Assembly: GCF_009801115.1 (NCBI RefSeq)
Contig: NZ_VTOL01000001.1
Span: forward strand, 62,001-126,000
DNA from: Dyadobacter sp. 3J3
GTDB taxonomy: Bacteria > Bacteroidota > Bacteroidia > Cytophagales > Spirosomataceae
Direction: 5' to 3'
DNA: 64,000 nt
Part shown: piece by piece, positions 44,759 through 52,235 of the stretch
Position numbering within the stretch: the first letter of the stretch is position 1
Layout of the letters: each line of letters opens with the position of its first letter
Translations under genes and position numbers: made by a program
The notes under the pieces: generated by a model
What the model was told of the DNA's origin: nothing
The model's input: the letters and a program-made list of their open reading frames with translations, nothing else
Databases searched by the model: none

Positions 44759-45916
44759 CTATTTTACCAACCGAATTCCGGTGTATTGCCAGCGTTCGTT
44801 GGTGTGAAAAAAGTTACGGTATGTTTTTCTGCTGTGGTCCGGTGATGTTGCTACGGAAGCTCCTCTCAAAACCATGCAATTGATCATAAATTTGCCGTTG
44901 TATTCTCCCACAGCGCCTTTTGCTTTGGTGAAATTAGGATAGGCCAGATAAGCACTGTTTGTCCATTCCCAGCGTTTGCCCCAGGAGAATTGGTCCGCAG
45001 CAATTTCCCATTCAAATTCAGTAGGCAAGCGCATTTCTTTCCATTGCGCAAAAGCCCAGGCCTCGAAATAACTTACATGTGAAAGAATTGCTTTTGGATT
45101 CAATTTTTGCAAACCATCCATGGTGAAATAAAACCACTCTCCGTTTATTTTATGCCAGTACATTGGAGAATCAATAGCATTTTCATTCACCCATGACCAG
45201 CCTTCATCCAGCCACAAATTAAAATCCTGATATCCACCCGCATCAATGAATTCTATATACTCCTCATTGCTAACTAGCGCTTTACTAATTTCAAAATCCT
45301 GTAAATAAACCTTATGTCGTCCTAACTCATTGTCAAAACTGAAACCTTCGCCTGTATGTCCAATTTCATAAACGCCTTCGGATACATGAGCAAAACCTGT
45401 TTCGGTATTAATGTCATCCACCAGATTATGCCCTGGTTTATAAACCGGGAAAGTCGGATTATGACCTAGAATATATTTGATGTCTGTCACCAGCAATTCC
45501 TGATGTTGTTGCTCATGATGCAGCCCCAATTCAATAAGCGTCAGCGACTTTTCATCATCAAGCGTTTCAAGCAAGGCATTCATATGCTCATCCACATATT
45601 GACGGTATGCGTACACATAGGAAACTTTCGGGCGTGTAATATTTCCCCTGTCCGTGCGCAGTACACGATCGCCTACATTGTTGTAATAACTGTTAAATAA
45701 AAAGTTGAAAGTTTCGTCAAAAACACGATACTCAGAAAGGTGATTTTTTAGAATAAAGGTTTCGAAAAACCATGTAGAATGCGCCAGATGCCACTTCGGC
45801 GGACTTACGAAAGGTACTGGCTGCGGTACATAATCTTCTGTTTCAAGAGGTTGACAAAGCTGTTCAGTATACTTTCTGACGACATTATATCTTTCCCTAA
45901 TGTGGGTGGTTTTCAT
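44759..45916 (-). CDS. egtB: Ergothioneine synthase EgtB
   Basis: EgtB is a non-haem iron enzyme that couples hercynine to a thiol donor and oxidises the product to a sulfoxide. The 385 residues contain an N-terminal DinB-like domain with iron-ligand candidates H46 (KWHLAHSTWFF) and H134/H138 (HHEQQHQEL), then a formylglycine-generating-enzyme-like domain with MRLPTEFEWEIAADQF and the C-terminal RNFFHTNERWQYTGIRL. No egtA or egtC accompanies it, so cysteine rather than gamma-glutamylcysteine is the probable sulfur donor, as in the shorter EgtB types; this is inference. Its start overlaps the end of the transporter gene by 20 bp. Confidence 0.95.
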   Translation of the reverse strand: MKTTHIRERYNVVRKYTEQLCQPLETEDYVPQPVPFVSPPKWHLAHSTWFFETFILKNHLSEYRVFDETFNFLFNSYYNNVGDRVLRTDRGNITRPKVSYVYAYRQYVDEHMNALLETLDDEKSLTLIELGLHHEQQHQELLVTDIKYILGHNPTFPVYKPGHNLVDDINTETGFAHVSEGVYEIGHTGEGFSFDNELGRHKVYLQDFEISKALVSNEEYIEFIDAGGYQDFNLWLDEGWSWVNENAIDSPMYWHKINGEWFYFTMDGLQKLNPKAILSHVSYFEAWAFAQWKEMRLPTEFEWEIAADQFSWGKRWEWTNSAYLAYPNFTKAKGAVGEYNGKFMINCMVLRGASVATSPDHSRKTYRNFFHTNERWQYTGIRLVK

Positions 45917-47477
45917 TAGACAAATAAAGTTTTAAATCTGTAATGGTCTGTATATTCAAGGATTGTGCCTGACTTCTGCGCATCATCAGCGCATAGGCAT
46001 TATTAAAACCAATCGGTTTCAGCCAGCTTAATTTATATTGATTTGAGAATTCTTTTTGAACGTAATTGAAAACCTTGTCCCGGCTGTCAATCATTCCGTC
46101 GAGCGTTTTTTTGTCCGGTTTAAGGATCACAAGCAAGCCCGTTCCAGTGTATTCCGGGTACATGTCGATCTCATTATTTGTTAATGCATCAAAGCAAATT
46201 TTCGTTCCCCCAAGGCCGGTTCTGGTTACAACTTTCAGTTTTGTATTTCCTTCAATCAGCATTTTGTACATGTTGATCAGGATATATTGCTCGGCAAAAA
46301 TCTTTGACCCTAATCTTATTACATGCTCACTTGTGGTACTTTGCGGTTTTTTATACAAACCTTTTTCCAACATAAAATCCAACGCAACTTTTTCAGGCAA
46401 CTGCTTCAAATAATCGACCTTATAGTTTAATTCCGTCATAATGGAATCATTAATTACACCCGAAAGAATATCAAGCGCGGGCTGCAATTCCGGATATTTT
46501 TCCAGAACATCCTGCCGAACTAATGGTGCTGCATAATAGGGAGGGAAAATTGATTTGTCATCTTTTAAAGTGACCAGATCGTAAGCCTTTAATCTTCCAT
46601 CCGTACTATAACCGCTGATCACATCAAGTTTATTTTCAAAAGCCGCTTTATACATCACCGCATCGCTGATCACAACGGTTGGGATGTCCAGTTTGTATTT
46701 TGATCTAAGTCCAAGGTATCCATCTTCCCGCCCCATAAATTCCGGCGTAAAACCAGCCAGTACTTTTACCTGAGCGCGCGGAATAATATAAAAAGAAGAA
46801 CATACCAGCAGAATTATGGGAAGCACAACCGACACTTTCCGCATCGTTTTCAACTTTGCTTTTTGAAATAATGAAAGCAAAAAATCCAGAGTAATAGCCA
46901 ATAACGCAGATGGAATAGCACCGGCCAGAATCATATTTGTATTGTTCAGCGCAATGCCGCCAAAAATAAATTCACCCAAACCACCTGCAGCGATGTATGC
47001 CGCCAGCGTTGCGACACCCACATTAATAACTGTCGCAGTTCTAATTCCGGCCAGAATCACCGGCATAGCCAGTGGCAATTCTACATTGAATAAAATTTGC
47101 CATTTATTCATACCCATACCACGCGCCGATTCCGTTATGCCCTGATCAACACTGGTGATCCCGGTATAAGTATTTCGAATTATCGGTAATAAAGCATAAA
47201 GAAAAAGCGCTGCAATTGCTGGAAATGCCCCAATTCCCAAAAGTGGAATCATAAAACCAAGTAAAGCAATACTGGGAATGGTTTGCAAAATACCTGCAAT
47301 ACCCAGCACAGCCCAGGCCGCTTTCTTCTTTTCTGAGATCCAGATTCCGAGCGGCAAACCCACGGTAACGGCAATGAGAAGAGAAATGCAGGTTAACCCA
47401 ATATGCGTGACGGTTTGAGACAGCAATTTATCGGATTGCTGCATCATAAACTGCCAGAGATTTTGCTGCTCCGTCAT
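45897..47477 (-). CDS. egtU: EgtU-like permease fused to a circularly permuted substrate-binding domain
   Basis: The 526-residue protein carries an OpuC-type permease (residues 15-210; EAA-loop ESARGMGMNKWQILFNVELP at 116-135), a linker helix (214-232) and a periplasmic binding domain. It resembles EgtU, the ergothioneine-specific fusion, and lies between egtV-like and egtB genes. In the binding domain, motifs that are C-terminal in the standard protein (EFMGREDGY 246-254, GYSTDGRLKAYDL 289-301, FPPY 311-314, LNYKVD 350-355) come first; those that are normally N-terminal (GSKIFAEQYIL 390-400, GLGGT 421-425, YPEYTGTGL 440-448) come last. The halves are therefore swapped. Choline or betaine uptake is the alternative function. 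Confidence 0.88.
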   Translation of the reverse strand: MTEQQNLWQFMMQQSDKLLSQTVTHIGLTCISLLIAVTVGLPLGIWISEKKKAAWAVLGIAGILQTIPSIALLGFMIPLLGIGAFPAIAALFLYALLPIIRNTYTGITSVDQGITESARGMGMNKWQILFNVELPLAMPVILAGIRTATVINVGVATLAAYIAAGGLGEFIFGGIALNNTNMILAGAIPSALLAITLDFLLSLFQKAKLKTMRKVSVVLPIILLVCSSFYIIPRAQVKVLAGFTPEFMGREDGYLGLRSKYKLDIPTVVISDAVMYKAAFENKLDVISGYSTDGRLKAYDLVTLKDDKSIFPPYYAAPLVRQDVLEKYPELQPALDILSGVINDSIMTELNYKVDYLKQLPEKVALDFMLEKGLYKKPQSTTSEHVIRLGSKIFAEQYILINMYKMLIEGNTKLKVVTRTGLGGTKICFDALTNNEIDMYPEYTGTGLLVILKPDKKTLDGMIDSRDKVFNYVQKEFSNQYKLSWLKPIGFNNAYALMMRRSQAQSLNIQTITDLKLYLSNENHPH

Positions 47478-48430
47478 CGCTTTCTTTTTATTTCCAGGTA
47501 AACAGACTGAATTGTCTGTATTGTAATTTCTTTTAAAGAATTACTTTCTTCATCCTTTACACAAAGCTTGTCCTGATTCTTTTCAGATAGCAATTCCATC
47601 CCTTCCCACAAACTTTGAGTACTATTTAAAGAAGCAATGGAATACGGTTGAGCATCTGCCAACTCATTCCATATTTTACTGAATTTCAGCGCACTTAATT
47701 CAAGCTGTAATCTTTGATGGTTGAAAAAACTTTTGGAAAAATCATTGGTTGGATTGAATATTAATTCGCTGGGCGTGCCGGTTTGCACGATTACACCTTT
47801 ATCCATCAGGCAAATCTGATCACCTAGTTCAAAAGCTTCCTGCACATCGTGCGTCACCAGAACAATCGTTTTACTTTTCAATTCTGGCAATTCCTGAAAT
47901 TCTTTTCTGATTCCGGCTCTGGTAATCGGATCCAGCGCGCCGAAGGGTTCATCCATCAGCAAAACCGGCGGATCAGAAACCAGTGCGCGCGCAATGGCAA
48001 CTCTTTGCTTTTGTCCGCCGCTCAATTCATCAGGATATTTATTGGCGTACTCTGAAACCGGCAGTTTTAGTTGCTCCAACAAAGCCTCCGATCGCGTCCT
48101 GATTTTCTCTTTATCCCAACCTAAAAGATTTGGAACAACCGCTATATTTTCAGCAACTGTATAATGAGGAAAAAGTCCATTATTCTGAGAAACATACCCG
48201 ATACTTCGCCTTAGAATCTCCGGTTTGGAAGAAAAAATATCCTGCCCATTGATCGTAATATTTCCTGACGAAGGCTCAATAAGCCTGTTCAGCATTTTCA
48301 GCGTTGTGGTTTTTCCACAGCCGCTTGTACCCAGGAAAACCATAGTCTGGCCTTCCTTTACTTCAAAGGAAATATTTTTGACTGCATGAATACCGTTGAA
48401 TTCTTTACTGATATTTTGGGCAATGATCAT
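47474..48430 (-). CDS. egtV: EgtV-like ABC transporter ATPase
   Basis: The 318-residue ATPase powers the adjacent permease. Visible motifs are Walker A GTSGCGKTT (34-42), Q-loop YVSQNNG, signature LSGGQKQR and Walker B VLLMDEPF, all of the OpuCA/ProV type. OpuCA proteins normally carry two CBS domains at the C-terminus; here only about 85 residues follow the ATPase core, room for at most one degenerate CBS-like unit. Osmotic gating via CBS is thus unlikely. It overlaps the permease gene by 4 bp. Gene naming follows context and is inference; betaine transport cannot be excluded. Confidence 0.85.
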   Translation of the reverse strand: MIIAQNISKEFNGIHAVKNISFEVKEGQTMVFLGTSGCGKTTTLKMLNRLIEPSSGNITINGQDIFSSKPEILRRSIGYVSQNNGLFPHYTVAENIAVVPNLLGWDKEKIRTRSEALLEQLKLPVSEYANKYPDELSGGQKQRVAIARALVSDPPVLLMDEPFGALDPITRAGIRKEFQELPELKSKTIVLVTHDVQEAFELGDQICLMDKGVIVQTGTPSELIFNPTNDFSKSFFNHQRLQLELSALKFSKIWNELADAQPYSIASLNSTQSLWEGMELLSEKNQDKLCVKDEESNSLKEITIQTIQSVYLEIKRKR

Positions 48431-48473
48431 CAGGGCTGTTTAGTATCCGTTTATCATTCCAATAATGAGAAAA

Positions 48474-49853
48474 TTATTTATCCAATGACATAAACAAATT
48501 GTTAAGCGATTCGGCATACGTAGGATGCGCAAAAACACCGTTTTTTATTTGTTCATATGTAACGCCGCCAATCATTGCCATTTGAAGGATCGTGACCACT
48601 TCCCCTCCTGCCGCTGCCAATACTGATGCACCAAGAATTTTACCCGAATCGGCATCAACGACTGCTTTCATCATACCGCGCGTATCACCCGTTTCAATGG
48701 CTCTGGCTACGCTTGTATTCGGAATTGTTGCGACGATAACATTTTTTCCAATCTTTTTAGCTTCCTGTTCCGTAATACCAACACGTCCAAGCTGGGGATC
48801 AATAAACATGCAGTAAGGAACAAGGCGATCTTTTGTGGACGCATCACCTTTGTTAATTACATTTTCCTGAATTATCCGATAATCATCATACGCGATATGC
48901 GTAAATGCCGGTCCGCCTTTTGCATCTCCCAAAGCAAAAATTCCTTCTTTTGATGTTTCCAGCTTATCATTAACCTGAATGTATCCTTTTTCATTTATTT
49001 CAACACCAGTAACATCCAAACCCAAATCGGCCGTATTTGGTTTTCTACCAATTGCTACCAAAACATGTGAACAGGAAATGTTTTTCGAAGTCTCCGCAAC
49101 ACTTAAAAAGAGATTTATACTTCCCTCTTCCTTCTTAATTAATTCGACTTTACAATCGGTTATAATTTCAATTTCTTCTTCCTTAAATATCTTTACAATT
49201 TCATCCGCAATATCTTCATCTTCTCGGTGTAATATTCGTTCTGATTGCTCCAAAATCGTCACTTTGCTACCAAAACGACGATACATTTGTCCAAATTCCA
49301 TTGCGATATAACCGCTTCCAATAATCACCAGATGTTCAGGAATTTCCTGCAATTCCATAATAGTGGTGGAAGTCAGGTATTCAATTTCTTCTATGCCTTC
49401 TACCTCTGGAATCGAGGGATATTCACCAACATTCAAAAAAAACTGATCGGCCGTCAAAACCTGAGTTTCGCCCGTATTTAGCTTCACCGTGATCTCTTTG
49501 TCTCCAGTAAAAGTGGCTGTCCCATAAATCAGATCCAGGTTTTCAGTTTTCAGAATTCCCTTTTCAGAACCACCGCGCATTCTTAAAACAACCTCATTTT
49601 TTCGTCCAAGAATTTCATGGAGATCAACCGTGTAACCACCAACATGAATACCAAGTTTTTCGCTGTTAGCAACTGACCAGGCCAGTTTTGCAGAAGAAAT
49701 CATCGCTTTTGTAGGCGAGCATCCGTCATTTACACAGGTTCCGCCTACCCATCTTTTTTCAATCAAAGCAGTTTTCATTCCTGCTTCGGCAAGCTTTTTC
49801 GAAAGTGGCGTACCTGCCTGGCCGGAGCCGATTACAATTGCGTCGTATTTCAT
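48474..49853 (-). CDS. Flavin-dependent pyridine nucleotide-disulfide oxidoreductase
   Basis: The 459-residue protein belongs to the mercuric reductase/dihydrolipoamide dehydrogenase family. It has an FAD motif GSGQAGTPLS (9-18), the active disulfide GGTCVNDGCSPTK with C40 and C45, an NAD(P) motif IIGSGYIAMEFGQM, the second FAD motif GIFALGDAKGG and a C-terminal AHPTYAES holding the base His. It lacks the extra N-terminal metal-binding domain and the C-terminal Cys pair of MerA, so mercury is not the expected substrate. It sits in the ergothioneine operon, 43 bp before egtV, and may reduce an oxidised thiol such as ergothioneine disulfide; that is inference. Confidence 0.88.
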   Translation of the reverse strand: MKYDAIVIGSGQAGTPLSKKLAEAGMKTALIEKRWVGGTCVNDGCSPTKAMISSAKLAWSVANSEKLGIHVGGYTVDLHEILGRKNEVVLRMRGGSEKGILKTENLDLIYGTATFTGDKEITVKLNTGETQVLTADQFFLNVGEYPSIPEVEGIEEIEYLTSTTIMELQEIPEHLVIIGSGYIAMEFGQMYRRFGSKVTILEQSERILHREDEDIADEIVKIFKEEEIEIITDCKVELIKKEEGSINLFLSVAETSKNISCSHVLVAIGRKPNTADLGLDVTGVEINEKGYIQVNDKLETSKEGIFALGDAKGGPAFTHIAYDDYRIIQENVINKGDASTKDRLVPYCMFIDPQLGRVGITEQEAKKIGKNVIVATIPNTSVARAIETGDTRGMMKAVVDADSGKILGASVLAAAGGEVVTILQMAMIGGVTYEQIKNGVFAHPTYAESLNNLFMSLDK

Positions 49854-49864
49854 AATGGTGTGGT

Positions 49865-50146
49865 TCAGGCTTCTATTTTAACACCTTTCCAAAAGGCGAT
49901 GTAATTCTTAATATTTTGAGCTGCATCTTTTGGCTGAGGATAATACCAGGCGGCATCAGGATTTGATCTGCCGTCAACTTCCAAAGTATAATAAGAAGCT
50001 TCGCCTTTCCATGGGCAGGTTGTGTGTGTGGCCGACTCAATCAGATATTCTTTGTTGACCGACTGCAGGGGGAAATAATGGTTATTTTCGATAACGATCG
50101 TCTCGTCACTTTCTGCAATTACTTCGTGGTTCCAGATTGCTTTCAT
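49865..50146 (-). CDS. DUF427 protein
   Basis: This compact 93-residue DUF427 protein has the family features ESDETIVIENNHYFP, HTTCPWKGEASYY and AWYYPQP. DUF427 proteins are small beta-barrel-like proteins of unknown function, widespread in bacteria. It is the first gene of the ergothioneine operon, 11 bp before the flavin reductase gene, and contains one conserved Cys within TCPWKG. The neighbourhood hints at redox or thiol chemistry, but nothing in the sequence proves it. Confidence 0.85.
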   Translation of the reverse strand: MKAIWNHEVIAESDETIVIENNHYFPLQSVNKEYLIESATHTTCPWKGEASYYTLEVDGRSNPDAAWYYPQPKDAAQNIKNYIAFWKGVKIEA

Positions 50147-50228
50147 GGGAATTATTTTATTGACAGATTTCTAAAATTTGGTAACAACATTTTCAATGAT
50201 AACATTAAAATTGTGCCTGATAAATTAT

Positions 50229-50261
50229 AAAAAAAGGCAGTATGCTTTAAAGCTTACTGCC
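50229..50261 (-). terminator. Terminator after the first GDPD gene
   Basis: On the minus strand GGCAGTA-GCTTT and AAAGC-TACTGCC pair with one T-T mismatch and run into TTTTTTAT. It closes the susCD-GDPD gene group. Confidence 0.8.
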
Positions 50262-50300
50262 TGAACAAATTTTTTCTATCTGCAATTTTTACTATTTCCC

Positions 50301-51200
50301 CTATCTAGTCTGATAACTTCCAAAAAGTTTGATCATGCGGTCTGGCTGATTTGTTATAATTCCATCCACACCATAGGCAGCCAGCTGGGACATATCTTTT
50401 TCTTCATCAACCGTCCACGGCAAAACCAGCACTTTATTTTCATGTGCTTTTTTCACTAACTCTTCATTCACAAGCGTGTAATATGGACTATAAATATCCG
50501 GCTTGAAGCCAAGTTTTGTAATATTGTCATCAAAACTATCTTTGTTCATCAACAAAAACGCGAGCTTTACTTTTGCATTTTCCTTGTGTAAAATCTGCAA
50601 GGTGCGTGGATCAAAAGACTGAATTGTTGTACGGTTTTCGATTTTCTTCTTTTTGATCACATCCATTACCAGGGAAACAAAAACATCCGGGGCCGGATTA
50701 AAAATGCCATCTCCCTGTGGGGAAATTTTGGTTTCCATGTTGTAATAAACAGGTTTCAGTTTATTTTTCTTTACATACACCTCAACACTATCAATTAAAT
50801 CGGAAAGCAATGGCTTGTAAGTTTTCATTTTCTTTTGCTCCGGAAAACGTGGGTGTGGCTTACTGCCGCCATCAAACTTACGGATGCTATCGTATGACAT
50901 TTTAAAAAGCGACAGACTTTTTTCTTCACTTTTTGAAATAGAGGAACCGTCAGGCTTCAACATAAAATCCGACGACATATAGGAATCATGCGAAACCACG
51001 ACCTTTCCGTCGGCGGAAATAACACAGTCAAGTTCCAGCGTTTTGGCACCAAGTTTTACCGCATTGATCATGGATGTTACGGTATTTTCCGGATACAAAG
51101 CCATACCGCCGCGATGCGCCTGAACATCCAGTTTTTGTTGAGCGAAAGCGGTTGTGGAAAGTAGGGTTCCGGTAAGTAAGGTTAATAGCAGGTTTTTCAT
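50301..51200 (-). CDS. Secreted glycerophosphodiester phosphodiesterase (copy 1)
   Basis: The start at 51200 (MKNLLLTLLTGTLLSTTAFAQQ) gives a clean signal peptide; a longer upstream frame adds 28 residues of noise. The enzyme hydrolyses glycerophosphodiesters to glycerol-3-phosphate and an alcohol. The GDPD signature is intact: AHRGG, PENT, ELDCVI and SHDSYM, with the metal and catalytic His residues. It is the last gene in the group that begins with susC and shares the GDPD family with the gene immediately upstream. Confidence 0.92.
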   Translation of the reverse strand: MKNLLLTLLTGTLLSTTAFAQQKLDVQAHRGGMALYPENTVTSMINAVKLGAKTLELDCVISADGKVVVSHDSYMSSDFMLKPDGSSISKSEEKSLSLFKMSYDSIRKFDGGSKPHPRFPEQKKMKTYKPLLSDLIDSVEVYVKKNKLKPVYYNMETKISPQGDGIFNPAPDVFVSLVMDVIKKKKIENRTTIQSFDPRTLQILHKENAKVKLAFLLMNKDSFDDNITKLGFKPDIYSPYYTLVNEELVKKAHENKVLVLPWTVDEEKDMSQLAAYGVDGIITNQPDRMIKLFGSYQTR

Positions 51201-51250
51201 TTTGAATGATTTGATCGATAATTTATTATGGATGGATAATTCGTTACCAT

Positions 51251-51345
51251 AAAATATTGCGGTGCTCCGCACCTTATGAACCATAGGGAATTGCGGCCTT
51301 CTACCGCGCGGCGGACCGCAAGTATTTGAGTGCTCTGCACCTATT
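51251..51345. repeat. Structured intergenic repeat, copy B
   Basis: It has the same plan as the copy at 39964-40035: the GGTGCTCCGCACC hairpin (51261-51273) and TTCTACCGCGCGGCGGACC. The outer stem is TTGCGGT (51257-51263) with ACCGCAA (51315-51321), different from the TATGGT/ACCATA stem of copy A but still complementary. A partial third unit, GTGCTCTGCACC, follows. Confidence 0.65.
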
Positions 51346-52174
51346 TCGTTAAGCTATTCTTGATTGAAATTAATAAAGCCGGATCATCGGTATAAATACG
51401 TTCAACGCCAACTTTTAGTAATTTTTCCAAAGTTTCGCGGTCATTGACGGTCCAGGTACCAATATGAAGTCCGGCGGATTTTACCTTTTGAACTGTTTCT
51501 TCTGTTATACCTTTGTAATGAATGACCAACGTTTCAAATCCCTTTTCCTTTGCGATTTTAATATCTTCTTCCACATTCGTAGTCGGAAGTCTGTCCCAGA
51601 ACACAGGAATTTTCGGTGCTATTCTTTTTACATCAGACATATATTTCAAGCTTCCATCGTTAAAACCAACCATATTTTCAGCTTTTAACTTTCTCACAAT
51701 TTCAATTGCTTCCGCAACGCAATCCGCTTTTGGCTGAATAGACAAGTGTGTCTGTTTTTGTTTCATGATCAGTTTTACGGCATCTTCCAGAAGCGGCATA
51801 TGCTCCGCCGGACATTCCGCTAATGTCTTTCCGTTTCGTGTACGAAAATCAGTAGCGATATCCACTTTTTTCAATTGTTCATACGTTGAATTGGCAATCG
51901 CAAGATCGATATCTCCTACCCTTTTGGTTGTCGGATCGTGCAGGACGACGATTTCATTATCCTTTGTTTTGTAAATATCAAGTTCAACCCAATCAACACC
52001 CAGATCAATTCCGCTTTGGAAAGCCTGCAACGTATTTTCAGTATACTTGATGGAATTTCCACGATGGGCAGTTACACCACGATGCAGGGAATCGGCTGGG
52101 AAATTATCCGCATTCACGGTCATTGAAAATGTAAAAACCGATACTAAGGCCAGAAAAAGTGCTTTATTTTTCAT
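51341..52174 (-). CDS. Secreted glycerophosphodiester phosphodiesterase (copy 2)
   Basis: The 277-residue protein has a signal peptide (LFLALVSVFTFSMTVNA) and the GDPD signature AHRGNSIKYTENT, WVELDIYKTKDNEIVVLHDP, with the remaining barrel segments LSIQPKADCV and the final VGVERIYTDDP. It is related to, but clearly distinct from, the GDPD gene at 50301. It lies 61 bp after susD, behind a strong hairpin, which suggests expression at a level different from susCD. Confidence 0.92.
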   Translation of the reverse strand: MKNKALFLALVSVFTFSMTVNADNFPADSLHRGVTAHRGNSIKYTENTLQAFQSGIDLGVDWVELDIYKTKDNEIVVLHDPTTKRVGDIDLAIANSTYEQLKKVDIATDFRTRNGKTLAECPAEHMPLLEDAVKLIMKQKQTHLSIQPKADCVAEAIEIVRKLKAENMVGFNDGSLKYMSDVKRIAPKIPVFWDRLPTTNVEEDIKIAKEKGFETLVIHYKGITEETVQKVKSAGLHIGTWTVNDRETLEKLLKVGVERIYTDDPALLISIKNSLTK

Positions 52175-52191
52175 TTGGATTTCAAATTAGT

Positions 52192-52229
52192 ATCCCGCAG
52201 ATTTTACCGTTGGGTAAAATCTGCGGGAT
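52192..52229 (-). terminator. Strong hairpin between susD and GDPD genes
   Basis: ATCCCGCAGATTTTACC (52192-52208) and GGTAAAATCTGCGGGAT (52213-52229) are perfectly complementary over 17 bp with a 4-nt loop. There is no T-run after it on the minus strand, so it may be a partial terminator or an mRNA-stabilising hairpin after susD. Confidence 0.5.
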
Positions 52230-52235
52230 TTATTT

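Noticed and set aside
48474-49853. Mercuric reductase
   Set aside because: No mer genes are adjacent, and the C-terminal cysteine pair and N-terminal metal-binding domain are missing.
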